Source: Oscillospiraceae bacterium
GTDB taxonomy: Bacteria; Bacillota; Clostridia; Oscillospirales; Oscillospiraceae
Direction: 5' to 3'
Length of the DNA: 64,000 nucleotides
Assembly (NCBI GenBank): GCA_015067435.1
Contig: SVMM01000011.1
Coordinates: 1-64,000 of the forward strand
The notes below the pieces were generated by a model. That model was not told the DNA's origin and searched no databases. It was given only the letters and a program-made list of their open reading frames with translations. Both the position numbers and the translations under genes were made by a program. Below are positions 7,291-16,809 of the stretch, one piece after another (position 1 is the stretch's first letter; the number at the start of each line of letters is the position of its first letter).

Positions 7291-7946
7291 TCCGCGGCGC
7301 GATCTTCGACATGGACGGCACGCTGCTGGATTCCAGTCCGTGGTGGGACAAGGCTCCGGCGGACTGGCTCAAAAGCGTCGGCAAGGAGGCGCGGCCGGAG
7401 CTGGCGGAGGCGATCTTCCCTCTGACGCTGCCGCAGGCGGCGGACTACATGATCGCGGAATACGGCCTGCGCCAGACGCCGCAGGAGCTGATGGACGGCG
7501 TCAACGCGGTGATGGAGGGCTTCTATCTCCACAACGTCCCGCTCAAGCCCGGCGTCCGCGAGCTGCTGGACGCGCTGGACGCGCGCGGCGTGCCGATGGC
7601 GGTCGCGAGCGTCACGGACAGGCGTCTTGTCGAGGCGGCGCTTGCGCGCCACGGCGTGCTGGGGCGCTTCCGCTCGCTCGTCACCACGGACGAGGCGGGC
7701 GCGGGCAAGCAGGAGCCTTCCGTGTATCTGCTTGCGGCGGAGCGCATCGGCAGCGCGCCGGACGAGACGCTGGTGTTCGAGGACGCGCTCCACGCGCTGC
7801 GGACGGCGAAGCGGGCGGGCTTCCGCACCGTGGGCGTGTGCGACGTGAACAGCCTGAAGCAGCAGGAGGCGCTTGCGGCGGAGGCTGAGTTCTATCTGCG
7901 GGACTTTTCCGACTGCTCCGCGATCCTCGCGGCGATCGGTCGGTAA
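7287..7946 (+). CDS. HAD-family hydrolase, probable phosphatase in thiamine metabolism
   Basis: A 219-residue haloacid-dehalogenase phosphatase of the beta-phosphoglucomutase-like group. Motif I is FDMDGTLLDSS (nucleophile Asp9 with Asp11), motif II is AVASVTD, and motif IV is VFEDALHALRTAKRAG. A helical cap domain occupies about residues 15-80. It overlaps thiE by four bases inside the TPP-controlled operon. By position, a thiamine-phosphate, HMP-phosphate or thiazole-phosphate phosphatase is plausible, but HAD enzymes are promiscuous and the substrate cannot be read from sequence. Confidence 0.9.
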   Translation: MIRGAIFDMDGTLLDSSPWWDKAPADWLKSVGKEARPELAEAIFPLTLPQAADYMIAEYGLRQTPQELMDGVNAVMEGFYLHNVPLKPGVRELLDALDARGVPMAVASVTDRRLVEAALARHGVLGRFRSLVTTDEAGAGKQEPSVYLLAAERIGSAPDETLVFEDALHALRTAKRAGFRTVGVCDVNSLKQQEALAAEAEFYLRDFSDCSAILAAIGR

Positions 7947-8030
7947 ATCTGTAAACAGCGGCGGGCCGGGGGCACCACTCCCCGTCGCTCTATAAAACGC
8001 AATACGATAATTGCTCAGGGAGGAAGCAGC

Positions 8031-8837
8031 ATGAAAAAAGTATTGACGATCGCCGGAAGCGATTCCGGCGGAGGCGCCGGGATCCAGGCGGATATCAAGA
8101 CGATGACCATGAACGGCGTGTTCGCCATGAGCGCCGTCACGGCGCTGACGGCGCAGAACACCGTCGGCGTTCAGGGCATCTATGAGGTCTCGCCCGCGTT
8201 TCTGGCGCAGCAGCTCGACAGCGTATTCACGGACCTGCGGCCGGACGCGGTGAAGATCGGTATGGTCGCCTCCGCGGCGCTGGCGGAGTCGATCGCGGAG
8301 CGGTTGACCTTCTACCGCGCGGAGCAGATCGTCGTGGACCCGGTGATGGTCGCCACCAGCGGCGCGCGCCTGATCGCGGAGGACGCGGTGGAGGCGCTCA
8401 CGCGCACGCTGTTCCCGCTCGCCGCGGTTCTGACGCCGAACGTACCGGAGGCGGAGGTCCTCTGGGGCGGGAAGATCGCGGGCGCGGCGGACATGGAGCG
8501 CGCGGCGCGCGAGATCGGCGAGCGCTTCGGCTGCGCGGTTCTGCTCAAGGGCGGGCATGCTGTCAATGACGCGAACGACCTGCTGTACGCCGGCGGCGCG
8601 CCGCGCTGGTTCTACGGCAAGCGCATCGACAATCCCAACACCCACGGCACGGGCTGCACGCTCTCCTCCGCCATTGCGGCGAACCTCGCCAAGGGGTTTG
8701 CGATGGAGCAGGCGGTGGAGCGGGCGAAGGAGTACATCTCCGGCGCGCTCGGCGCGATGCTGGACCTCGGCGCGGGCAGCGGCCCCATGGCGCACAACTT
8801 TGCGCTGACGGGGCGCTTCGCGGAGGAGGCGGTCTGA
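8031..8837 (+). CDS. thiD: hydroxymethylpyrimidine/phosphomethylpyrimidine kinase
   Basis: A 268-residue ribokinase-family enzyme that phosphorylates HMP twice to HMP pyrophosphate, the pyrimidine half of thiamine. Seen motifs: [20 protein letters not shown] at the N-terminus, [35 protein letters not shown], and the C-terminal [20 protein letters not shown] with the GTGC catalytic loop. The start at 8031 has ggaggaagc just ahead. It begins 84 bases after the HAD gene and is followed one base later by the permease cytX, so uptake and phosphorylation of HMP are coupled. Confidence 0.96.
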   Translation: MKKVLTIAGSDSGGGAGIQADIKTMTMNGVFAMSAVTALTAQNTVGVQGIYEVSPAFLAQQLDSVFTDLRPDAVKIGMVASAALAESIAERLTFYRAEQIVVDPVMVATSGARLIAEDAVEALTRTLFPLAAVLTPNVPEAEVLWGGKIAGAADMERAAREIGERFGCAVLLKGGHAVNDANDLLYAGGAPRWFYGKRIDNPNTHGTGCTLSSAIAANLAKGFAMEQAVERAKEYISGALGAMLDLGAGSGPMAHNFALTGRFAEEAV

Positions 8838-8838
8838 C

Positions 8839-10014
8839 ATGGCGGAGAAAAAGACCTCCGTTTACGAAAACGGACTGATCTGGTTCGGCGCGGGCGTGTC
8901 GCTGGCGGAGATTTTGACCGGCACGTACTTCGCGCCGCTGGGCTTTCAAAAGGGCCTTGCCGCCGTGCTGCTGGGACACGTCGTCGGCTGCGCGCTGCTG
9001 TTCCTCGCGGGCATGATCGGCGCGCGGACGGGCAAGAGCGCCATGGAGACGGTCAAGCTGAGTTTCGGGCGGAAGGGCGCGCTGCTCTTCGCCGCGCTGA
9101 ACGTCTTGCAGCTCGTCGGCTGGACCGCCATTATGATCTACGACGGCGCGCTGGCGGCGGAGGGCGTGCTCGCCGCGGGACGCTGGGTCTGGTGTCTGGT
9201 CATCGGCGCGCTGATCCTCGTGTGGATCCTCGTCGGCGTGCAGAACCTCGGCAGGCTCAACACCGTCGCCATGGCGGCGCTCTTTTGCCTCACGCTCGTG
9301 CTCAGCGCGGTGATCTTCCGCGGCGGCGCGGCGGGCGCGGCGGACGACAGCCTGAGCTTCGGCGCGGCGGTGGAGCTGTCGGTGGCGATGCCGCTTTCGT
9401 GGCTGCCGCTCATCAGCGACTATACCCGCAGCGCGAAGCGTCCCACGGCGGCGACGGCGGTCAGCGCCGTTGTCTACGGGCTTGTGAGCTGCTGGATGTA
9501 CGTCATCGGCATGGGCGCGGCGATCTTCGCCGGCGAGAGCGACCTCGCGCAGATCATTCTCCGGGCGGGGCTCGGCGCCGCGGGTCTGCTGGTCATCGTG
9601 CTCTCCACGGTGACGACCACGTTTCTGGACGCGTGGTCGGCGGGCATCTCCAGCGAATCCCTCTCCGCGCGGCTTCCCGGCAAATGGGTCGCCGTGGCGA
9701 CGGCGGCGGTCGGCACGCTGGGCGCAATGCTCTTTCCGATGGACGACATCACGGGCTTTTTGTACCTGATCGGCTCGGTCTTCGCGCCCATGGTCGCCAT
9801 TCAGATCGCGGACTTCTTTCTGCTCCGGCGCAGCCGCGCGGACGTCGACTTCGACGTGCGCGACCTCGTCATCTGGGCGCTCGGCTTTATCGCCTACCGG
9901 CTGCTCATGCGCGTCGACCTTCCGGTCGGGAGCACGCTGCCGGACATGGCGTTCACAATGGCGCTGTGCCTCGCCGCCCACGCGGCGGCAAAAAAACCAT
10001 CGCGGACAGCTTGA
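8839..10014 (+). CDS. cytX: CytX-type hydroxymethylpyrimidine permease (NCS1 family)
   Basis: A 391-residue integral membrane protein with about eleven hydrophobic segments, of the nucleobase:cation symporter-1 (cytosine permease) family. The N-terminal LIWFGAGVSLAEILTGTY and the internal PLSWLPLISDYTRSAKRP are typical of the CytX subgroup linked to thiamine genes and thought to import HMP. It follows thiD by one base and is the last gene of the thiamine block. Together with ThiW it supplies both precursors, so the cell seems to salvage rather than make thiamine; thiC and thiG are not in this window. Confidence 0.9.
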   Translation: MAEKKTSVYENGLIWFGAGVSLAEILTGTYFAPLGFQKGLAAVLLGHVVGCALLFLAGMIGARTGKSAMETVKLSFGRKGALLFAALNVLQLVGWTAIMIYDGALAAEGVLAAGRWVWCLVIGALILVWILVGVQNLGRLNTVAMAALFCLTLVLSAVIFRGGAAGAADDSLSFGAAVELSVAMPLSWLPLISDYTRSAKRPTAATAVSAVVYGLVSCWMYVIGMGAAIFAGESDLAQIILRAGLGAAGLLVIVLSTVTTTFLDAWSAGISSESLSARLPGKWVAVATAAVGTLGAMLFPMDDITGFLYLIGSVFAPMVAIQIADFFLLRRSRADVDFDVRDLVIWALGFIAYRLLMRVDLPVGSTLPDMAFTMALCLAAHAAAKKPSRTA

Positions 10015-10039
10015 CAGGCCGTCTGTCCCATGATATCCT
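10011..10039 (+). promoter_or_regulatory. probable promoter of the hydrogenase operon
   Basis: TTGACA (10011-10016), a 17-base spacer, TATCCT (10034-10039). The -35 box is perfect and the -10 box is weak. The start codon TTG at 10160 lies about 120 bases downstream. Confidence 0.55.
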
Positions 10040-10159
10040 TTCTCATGAACAAAGGCGTTCGTTTGGGCGTACCATGCCCCAGGCGAGCGCTTTGCTCTTT
10101 TTCGGCGGCCATCGCATGACGCCGCTTCGCCCCACAGACAAACAAAGGAGGAATGCCGC

Positions 10160-11995
10160 TTGTCCAGATTAGACATCATGACGCCGAGCCACGCGCAGAC
10201 CGTCATCGACGGGCTATACCGCGACATCGAGCGCCGCATCGCCGCGAGCCCGCCGGGCCTGTGTCCCGTGGACCTCGCCAAAAACTTTCTCACGCTCTGC
10301 CACGCGCAGACCTGCGGCAAGTGCGTGCCCTGCCGCATTGGCCTCGGCCAGCTCGCCGCTTTGATGGAGCAGGTGCTCGACGGCGAGGCGACGATGGAGA
10401 CCGTCGACATCATCGAGCGCACGGCGCGCACCATCGTCAACACCGCCGACTGCGCCATCGGGCGCGATGCCGCGCGGATCGTGCTCGACGGCCTCGCGGG
10501 TTTCCGCGACGACTACGAGGAGCACGTCCGGCACCACCGCTGCCTCGGCGCGGCGCAGAACCCCGTGCCCTGCGTCGCCCTGTGTCCGGCGGGGGTGGAC
10601 ATTCCCGGCTACGTCACGCTGGTCAAATACGGCAAATACGCGGACGCGGTGAAGCTCATCCGCAAGGACAACCCCTTCCCCACCGCCTGCGCCTACATCT
10701 GCGAGCATCCCTGCGAGGCGCGCTGCCGCCGCAATATGATCGACGACGCGGTCAACATCCGCGGCATCAAGCGCTTCGCCGTCGACCACGCGGGCGACGT
10801 GCCGAACCCGGAAAACGCCGCGCCGACCGGCAAGCGCGTCGCCGTCATCGGCGGCGGCCCCGGAGGGCTCTCCGCGGCGTACTACCTCGCGCTGATGGGC
10901 CACAAGGTCACGGTGTACGAAAAGCACAGGCAGCTCGGCGGGATGCTGCGCTACGGCATCCCCGCCTACCGCCTGCCGCGTGAAAAACTGGACGCGGAGA
11001 TCGCGTCGATCCTCTCCACGGGCATCGAAGTTCATACCGGTGTCGACGTCGGCACGGAGATCACCTTCGACGCGCTGCGCCGGGACTATGACGCGCTGTA
11101 CATCGCCATCGGCGCGCAGACGGACAAGAAGACCGGCATTGAGGGCGAGGACGCGAAGGGCGTGATCTCCGCCGTCGAGCTGCTGCGCGGCATCGGCGAC
11201 GACGAGTACCCTGATTTCAAAGGCAAAAACGTCGTCGTCATCGGCGGCGGCAACGTCGCAATGGACGTCTGCCGCAGCAGCGTGCGCCTCGGCGCGCAGA
11301 AGGTCTCCTGCGTCTACCGCCGCCGCCTCGCAGACATGACCGCGCTCGCCGAGGAGGTCGAGGGCGCGATGGCGGAGGGCGTCGAAATGGTCACGCTCGA
11401 AGCGCCGTCGCGCATCGAGACGGACGCGGACGGGAACGCCGCCGCGCTCTGGACACAGCCGCAGATCATCGGTGAGATGGACCGTGCGGGACGCCCCCGC
11501 CCCGAAAGGGCGCAGCGCGACGAGCGGCGCATCCCCGCCGACCTGATCGTCGTCGCCATCGGGCAGGGCATTGAGACGCACGGCTTCCAGTCCGAGAAGA
11601 TCACGATCAAGCGCGGGGCGTTTGTCGCGGAGGCGAGCGGCCAGCTCGGCGACATGGACGGCGTGTTCGCCGGCGGCGACTGCGTCACCGGCCCCGCGAC
11701 CGCCATCCGCGCCATCGCGGCGGGCAAGGTCGCTGCGGCGAACATCGACGAATACCTCGGCTTCCACCACGAGATCGACGTCGGCGTCGAGGTGCCGACG
11801 CCGCGGCTCAATAACAAGCCGCCCCACGGGCGGATCAACACGACCGAGCGCGAGGCGTCGGAGCGCAAATGCGACTTTGCGTGCATCGAGTGCGGCTTCA
11901 CGGACGAGGAGGCGTACAACGAGTCGTCGCGCTGCCTGCGCTGCGACCACTTCGGCTACGGCGTGTTCAGAGGAGGGAGGACGGGAACATGGTAA
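10160..11995 (+). CDS. NuoF-like/GltD-like fusion flavoprotein, electron partner of the [FeFe] hydrogenase
   Basis: A 611-residue redox protein. Residues about 1-115 resemble the C-terminal [4Fe-4S] domain of NuoF/HydB (CGKCVPCRIGLGQL). From about 130 on it is like the small subunit of glutamate synthase: cysteine clusters, an FAD-binding Rossmann fold (VAVIGGGPGGLSAAYYL, near 226) and an NAD(P)-binding fold (VVVIGGGNVAMDVC, near 356). The C-terminus adds a Cys pair motif (CDFACIECGF, then CLRCDHFG). The start is TTG 10160 behind aaaggagg. The stop overlaps the hydrogenase start by seven bases. It probably passes electrons between NAD(P)H and the hydrogenase; cofactor preference is unknown. 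Confidence 0.9.
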   Translation: MSRLDIMTPSHAQTVIDGLYRDIERRIAASPPGLCPVDLAKNFLTLCHAQTCGKCVPCRIGLGQLAALMEQVLDGEATMETVDIIERTARTIVNTADCAIGRDAARIVLDGLAGFRDDYEEHVRHHRCLGAAQNPVPCVALCPAGVDIPGYVTLVKYGKYADAVKLIRKDNPFPTACAYICEHPCEARCRRNMIDDAVNIRGIKRFAVDHAGDVPNPENAAPTGKRVAVIGGGPGGLSAAYYLALMGHKVTVYEKHRQLGGMLRYGIPAYRLPREKLDAEIASILSTGIEVHTGVDVGTEITFDALRRDYDALYIAIGAQTDKKTGIEGEDAKGVISAVELLRGIGDDEYPDFKGKNVVVIGGGNVAMDVCRSSVRLGAQKVSCVYRRRLADMTALAEEVEGAMAEGVEMVTLEAPSRIETDADGNAAALWTQPQIIGEMDRAGRPRPERAQRDERRIPADLIVVAIGQGIETHGFQSEKITIKRGAFVAEASGQLGDMDGVFAGGDCVTGPATAIRAIAAGKVAAANIDEYLGFHHEIDVGVEVPTPRLNNKPPHGRINTTEREASERKCDFACIECGFTDEEAYNESSRCLRCDHFGYGVFRGGRTGTW

Positions 11996-13731
11996 CGCTG
12001 ACGATCGACAAAAAGACGGCGACCGTCCCCGAGGGCACGACGATCCTGGAGGCGGCGAAAAGCGTCAACATCAACATCCCGACGCTGTGCTACCTGAAGG
12101 ATCTCAACGAGATCGCCGCCTGCCGCATCTGCTGTGTGGAGGTCGAGGGCATGGAGCGCCTTGTCCCCGCCTGCGACAACGTGGTCGCGGAGGGCATGGT
12201 CGTACGCACGAACAGCAAGAAAGCACGGCAGGCGCGCCGCACGAACCTGCGGCTGCTGCTCTCGCAGCACGACACCTCCTGCACGAACTGCGCGCGCAGC
12301 GGCAACTGCACGCTGCAATCCCTCGCCAACGACTTCAACATGCGCGGCGAGCACTTCCCCAAACAGCTCCGCCGCGAGGACGTCGACTACTCGACGCCGC
12401 TCATCCGCGAGAACAACAAGTGCGTGGGTTGCCTTCGCTGCGTGCAGGTGTGCGAGAAGGTGCAGACGGTCAAGATCTGGGATCTGCTCGGCACCGGCTC
12501 GCGCGTGCAGGTCAACGCCTCGCGCAACCGCGCCATTTCGGAGACCGAGTGCACCTACTGCGGCCAATGCGTCACGCACTGCCCCACCGCCGCGCTGCGC
12601 GAGCGCGACGACACGGGCCGCGTGTTCGACGCCATCGACGATGCGGAGCTCGTCACCGTCGTGCAGGTCGCGCCCGCCGTGCGGACGGCTTGGGCGGAGT
12701 ACTTCGGGCTCGATCCGGATTTCGCGACGCCGAAGCGCATGGCGGCGGCGCTGCGCGCGATCGGCTTCGACTATGTGTTCGACACGAATTTCACCGCCGA
12801 CCTCACGATCATGGAGGAGGGCAGCGAGTTCGTCGAACGCTTCACGCACAAAGACAAGTATCCCTGGCCGATGTTCACGTCCTGCTGCCCCGGCTGGGTG
12901 CGCTTCCTCAAGTCGCAGTATCCGGAGCTGACGGCGAACCTCTCCACCGCGAAGTCCCCGCAGGCGATGTTCGGCGCGGTGGCGAAGAGCTACTTCGCGG
13001 AAAAGCTCGGCGTCGATCCGCACAAGCTGTTCGTCGTGTCCGTGATGCCGTGCGTGGCGAAGAAGGCGGAGTGCGCGCTTCCGACATTGAACGACGCCTG
13101 CGGCGACCCCGACGTGGACGTCTCCATCACGACGCGCGAGCTGAACATCATGATGCGCGCGAACCACATCGACCCGGCGTATCTCGACGAGGAGGACTTT
13201 GACAGCCCGCTTGGCACCGGAACGGGCGCGGCGGTCATCTTCGGCGCGACGGGCGGCGTCATGGACGCGGCGCTGCGCAGCGCGTACTACCTCGTCACGG
13301 GCGAGAACCCCTCCCCCGACGCGTTTATCGCCGTGCGCGGGGCAAAGCCGTGGAAGGAGGCGGCGTTCACCGTCCCCGGCGCGGGGGAGGTGCGCGTCGC
13401 GGTCGTCAGCTCACTCGGCGCGGCAAGGCGGCTCATCGAGGCGGTCAAGCGCGGTGACGCGGCGTACGACTTCGTCGAGGTCATGGCATGTCCGGGCGGC
13501 TGTGCGGGCGGCGGCGGACAGCCCATCCACGACGGTGAAGAGCTGGCGGACGAGCGCGGCAAGCTCCTCTGGCGGCTCGACGCGGGCGAAAAGCTGCGCT
13601 ATTCGCACGAGAATCCCGACGTGCAGGCGCTGTATCGAGATTATCTCGGAAAGCCGCTGGGCGAGAGGTCGCACCATTTGCTGCACACCGACCATTTCGC
13701 GTGGGAGATGCCGAGCGCCCTGCGGGATTGA
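11989..13731 (+). CDS. hydA: [FeFe] hydrogenase catalytic subunit, group A (glutamate-synthase-linked type)
   Basis: A 580-residue iron hydrogenase that interconverts protons and H2. In order: an N-terminal [2Fe-2S] domain (ACRICCVEV), a His-Cys [4Fe-4S] site (HDTSCTNCARSGNC), two ferredoxin clusters (CVGCLRCVQVC and CTYCGQCVTHC), and the H-cluster domain with all three signatures: FTSCCPGWVRF, VMPCVAKKAE and MACPGGCAGGGGQP. A short iron-hydrogenase small-subunit-like tail ends the protein. It starts at ATG 11989 inside the end of the flavoprotein gene. No separate NuoE/NuoF-type subunits are present, matching the arrangement described for group A2 enzymes. Maturases (HydE/F/G) are not in this window. 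Confidence 0.95.
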   Translation: MVTLTIDKKTATVPEGTTILEAAKSVNINIPTLCYLKDLNEIAACRICCVEVEGMERLVPACDNVVAEGMVVRTNSKKARQARRTNLRLLLSQHDTSCTNCARSGNCTLQSLANDFNMRGEHFPKQLRREDVDYSTPLIRENNKCVGCLRCVQVCEKVQTVKIWDLLGTGSRVQVNASRNRAISETECTYCGQCVTHCPTAALRERDDTGRVFDAIDDAELVTVVQVAPAVRTAWAEYFGLDPDFATPKRMAAALRAIGFDYVFDTNFTADLTIMEEGSEFVERFTHKDKYPWPMFTSCCPGWVRFLKSQYPELTANLSTAKSPQAMFGAVAKSYFAEKLGVDPHKLFVVSVMPCVAKKAECALPTLNDACGDPDVDVSITTRELNIMMRANHIDPAYLDEEDFDSPLGTGTGAAVIFGATGGVMDAALRSAYYLVTGENPSPDAFIAVRGAKPWKEAAFTVPGAGEVRVAVVSSLGAARRLIEAVKRGDAAYDFVEVMACPGGCAGGGGQPIHDGEELADERGKLLWRLDAGEKLRYSHENPDVQALYRDYLGKPLGERSHHLLHTDHFAWEMPSALRD

Positions 13732-13808
13732 CGCGGCGCGCCCGGTGCGGTCCGGCCGCGCGGCAGGACCCGTAAACCCGCCGCTCCGATCACGGCGCAC
13801 AACGACGG

Positions 13809-13834
13809 AAAGCCGCCCTTGCGGGCGGCTTTCT
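13809..13834 (+). terminator. rho-independent terminator after hydA
   Basis: Stem aagccgccc / gggcggctt around a TTGC loop, followed by TTC-rich bases. Confidence 0.85.
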
Positions 13835-13878
13835 CATTCCATTTGCAGCCGCCGTTCCCTTTTCCCCGGAAGAATTCT

Positions 13879-13907
13879 TTGACGCGGGCAGACTTTAGCG
13901 GTATAAT
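13879..13907 (+). promoter_or_regulatory. strong sigma-A promoter of gap
   Basis: TTGACG (13879-13884), a 17-base spacer and a perfect TATAAT (13902-13907). The gap start codon is at 14020 with ggaattggagg before it. Confidence 0.85.
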
Positions 13908-14019
13908 AGAGTGGAACAGAATGGCGGAGGCTCCCGGAAGTTCCGGTCTGCCCGCAGGCGGCAGCGCTCTCCGTAATTGGCGCAGGAAAAAATACAAATT
14001 GGAATTGGAGGAATGAACG

Positions 14020-15066
14020 ATGGCAATTCAGGTAGGCATCAACGGTTTCGGACGCATCGGGCGCATCGCGCTGCGCAGCATGATCGAGCGCGGCAGCCAC
14101 ACCTATCACATCGCGGGCATCAATCTCCGCAACGCCGACCTCGACTTCATGGTCTATCAGGTCAAGTACGACTCGGTGTTCCGCACGTTCTACGGCATGG
14201 TCGAGCACGACGACAAGCACCTGATTGTCAACGGGCAGAAGATCCGCGTCTACAGCTATTCCGACGCCGCGGAGATCCCGTGGGACGACTGCTACGCCGA
14301 GTACATCATCGAATCCACCGGCGCGTATCTGACGACGGCAAAGGCGTCGCTCCATCTCCAAAACGGCGTGAAAAAAGTCATCCTCTCCGCGCCGCCCAAG
14401 GACGAGGAGACACCGACGTTCGTCATGGGCGTCAACCACACGCAGTATTCTTCGGATATGAACGTGGTGTCCAACGCCTCCTGCACGACAAACTGCCTCG
14501 CGCCGATGGCGAAGGTCATCAACGACGCCTTCGGCATCGAGCAGGGCCTGATGTCCACGATCCACGCCTGCACTGCCAAGCAGAAGCCCGTCGACTCCCG
14601 CGGCGGCAAGGACTGGCGCACGGGCCGCAGCGTGCTGGGCAACATCATCCCCTCCACCACCGGCGCGGCGAAGGCGGTCGGCAAGGTCATTCCGGAGCTC
14701 AAGGGCCGCATGACCGGCATGAGCTTCCGCGTTCCCACCACAGATGTGTCGGTGGTGGATCTGACCGCAAGGCTGAAAAAGCCCACGACCTACCATGAGG
14801 TTTGCAAGGCGATGGAGTATGCGGCAACGCACAACATGAAGGGCATCATCACCTGCACGGAGGACCCCGTCGTCTCCACCGATCTGACCGGCTTCCCCCA
14901 GACCTGCATCTTCGATGAAAAGGCGGGCATCATGCTCGACGACAACTTTGTCAAGCTCATCGCCTGGTACGACAACGAGTGGGGCTACACCAACAAGCTC
15001 ATCGATCTGATGACTTATATGTACAGCGTGGACCACCCCACGGGCGTCTTCTCCGACGAGCGGTAA
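14020..15066 (+). CDS. gap: type I glyceraldehyde-3-phosphate dehydrogenase
   Basis: A 348-residue glycolytic enzyme that oxidises glyceraldehyde-3-phosphate to 1,3-bisphosphoglycerate. The Rossmann motif INGFGRIGRIALRS is at the N-terminus, the active-site cysteine is in SNASCTTNCLAPMAKV (near residue 153), and WYDNEWGYTNKL closes the protein. The cofactor-binding loop reads GINLRNADLDF in place of the usual VNDLTD; the Asp that normally selects NAD over NADP is not at its expected place. This could indicate altered cofactor preference, which is an inference. It is a single-gene unit with a strong promoter. Confidence 0.95.
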   Translation: MAIQVGINGFGRIGRIALRSMIERGSHTYHIAGINLRNADLDFMVYQVKYDSVFRTFYGMVEHDDKHLIVNGQKIRVYSYSDAAEIPWDDCYAEYIIESTGAYLTTAKASLHLQNGVKKVILSAPPKDEETPTFVMGVNHTQYSSDMNVVSNASCTTNCLAPMAKVINDAFGIEQGLMSTIHACTAKQKPVDSRGGKDWRTGRSVLGNIIPSTTGAAKAVGKVIPELKGRMTGMSFRVPTTDVSVVDLTARLKKPTTYHEVCKAMEYAATHNMKGIITCTEDPVVSTDLTGFPQTCIFDEKAGIMLDDNFVKLIAWYDNEWGYTNKLIDLMTYMYSVDHPTGVFSDER

Positions 15067-15138
15067 AAGCAGCGCGGGGCAGCCGTTTTCCCGGTCAGCG
15101 GCGATAAAAAGAGGAATGCGCCTCAAAAGGAGGAAACT

Positions 15139-16476
15139 TTGGCAAACCGTATAAGCAGCCGGAGCGATGCGTTTTTGAACGACGCGCCGCTTCCGACGCT
15201 GCTGGTATTCGCCGTTCCCATTGTCCTCGGCAACATTTTCCAGCAGCTCTACAATATTGTGGACGCGATGGTGGTCGGCAGAATTCTCGGTGACCTGCCG
15301 CTCTCCGGCATCAGCGTCGCCTCGCCGGTGATGGACATTCTCTACGCGCTGATCCTCGGCGGGAGCATCGGCGTGGGCGTGCTGGTCGGGCAGCTTTGCG
15401 GCGCGGGGGACTGGGAACGTCTCAAGCGCGTACACGCCACGGCGCTGCTGGGCGGCATCGGCTTAACGCTGCTGCTCTCGCTCGCGGGCTTTCTGTTCAC
15501 CGAGCGCATCCTGATCGCGCAGGGCACGGACGCCGCCGTCGTGGCGCAGGCGATGCGCTATCTCCGCGTGATCCTCGCCGGGCTGTCCTTCTGCTTTCTC
15601 TACAACTATTATGCGTCGCTCCTGCGCTCTTACGGAAACTCCCGCACGCCGTTCTTCGTACTGCTTGCGTCCTCCGTGCTGCACGCGCTTTTGGACGTTT
15701 TGCTCTGCGGGTTTGCACGTCTCGGCATCTACGGCGTTGCCTGTTCCACCGTGTTCTGCCAGCTGTTTTCCACCGTATGGCTGATGGTCTATACCGAGAA
15801 AAAGGTCCCGCCGCTGCGCCTTATGCGCGCGGAGCTCCGCTTCGACGCAAGGCTCGGGCGGATGATCCTCGGCTACGCTTGGGCGGCGGCTTTGCAGCAG
15901 GCGGTCGTCATGCTCGGGCGCTTTCTGATACAGGGAATGCTGACGCCCCTCGGCAGCACGTCGGTAACAGGGTACAACATGGCGCTCCGCGCCGAGCAGT
16001 TTCTCTTCTGCTTCTCCCAGGGCATCAGCGCCGCCATGGTCGTCGGCCTGTCGCAAAACCTCGGCCACGGCAGCTATGAGCGCGTGCGCAGGTTTTATTA
16101 TACCGGCGTTGCGGCGGAGACGGTCTTGTTTGCCGCTCTGGGTACGGCGGTGCGCCTTCTCTCCCCGCAGATCCTCGCGCTGTTCTCCGGCAACGCCGAG
16201 GTCATTGCCGCGGGCACGCGCTATATCGGTACGATGTCATACTTCTACCTGTTCGCCTTTTACGGCGAGATCATTCAGAGTTTCTTCCGCGGCATCGGGC
16301 GGTTGCGCCTGACGATGTTCGCGTCGTTGTTTCAGGTCCTGCTGCGCGTCGTGCTCTCCGTTTTCCTCATTCCCGCCTGGGGGATCGGAGGCGTCTGCGC
16401 ATCCGTCGTGACCGGCTGGGCGCTGCTGGTCGTTATCGAGGGCGCCTACAGCCTGCGCGTCGCCGGAAATCTGTGA
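15139..16476 (+). CDS. MATE-family multidrug/metabolite exporter
   Basis: A 445-residue membrane protein with about twelve hydrophobic helices in two similar halves, the layout of the multidrug and toxic compound extrusion family. N-terminal signature: IVLGNIFQQLYNIVDAMVVG; the second half repeats the pattern (LQQAVVMLGRFLIQGM). These proteins export drugs or metabolites using a Na+ or H+ gradient. It starts at TTG 15139 with aaaggagg six bases upstream. It stands between gap and a terminator; its substrate is unknown. Confidence 0.92.
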   Translation: MANRISSRSDAFLNDAPLPTLLVFAVPIVLGNIFQQLYNIVDAMVVGRILGDLPLSGISVASPVMDILYALILGGSIGVGVLVGQLCGAGDWERLKRVHATALLGGIGLTLLLSLAGFLFTERILIAQGTDAAVVAQAMRYLRVILAGLSFCFLYNYYASLLRSYGNSRTPFFVLLASSVLHALLDVLLCGFARLGIYGVACSTVFCQLFSTVWLMVYTEKKVPPLRLMRAELRFDARLGRMILGYAWAAALQQAVVMLGRFLIQGMLTPLGSTSVTGYNMALRAEQFLFCFSQGISAAMVVGLSQNLGHGSYERVRRFYYTGVAAETVLFAALGTAVRLLSPQILALFSGNAEVIAAGTRYIGTMSYFYLFAFYGEIIQSFFRGIGRLRLTMFASLFQVLLRVVLSVFLIPAWGIGGVCASVVTGWALLVVIEGAYSLRVAGNL

Positions 16477-16642
16477 GCGCATCCGTCAGCGAGCCGGGTA
16501 CTCCCCGGAAAAGGCCTCGAAGGGCGCCGCAGGCAAGCGTCTCGCCGGAGCCGTCCCCGCGTTGAACATGTGCGTCCCCATGTCCTGCAGATGCACGGGT
16601 TCTATCTGGACAAGGCAGAGAAAACGATCCGGTTTGATAAGG

Positions 16643-16692
16643 AAAGCCGGTCGGTTTTGCAGTGCTTCACTGCAAGACCGGCCGGCTTTTTC
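16643..16692 (+). terminator. very long terminator hairpin
   Basis: The two arms aaagccggtcggttttgcag and ctgcaagaccggccggcttt pair over more than 20 bases around a CTTC loop, ending in a T run at 16687-16691. It probably ends the MATE transcript. Bases 16477-16640 hold nothing else that I can identify. Confidence 0.75.
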
Positions 16693-16809
16693 AACAGCAC
16701 AGATTGCTTTGATTGCGAAATCAATCGGGAAAAAAGTGTTTAAAATTCACAACTATACGCAGTGTTTTCAAGCATATGTGCCGCAAAGCGGCGGGAGGAG
16801 AGAGCTTCT

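Noticed and set aside
7029-11950. several 570-630 codon minus-strand frames opposite thiD, cytX and the hydrogenase flavoprotein
   Set aside because: Their composition (His, Arg, Ala, Asp-rich) mirrors codon bias of the sense genes, and the sense strands have complete catalytic motifs.
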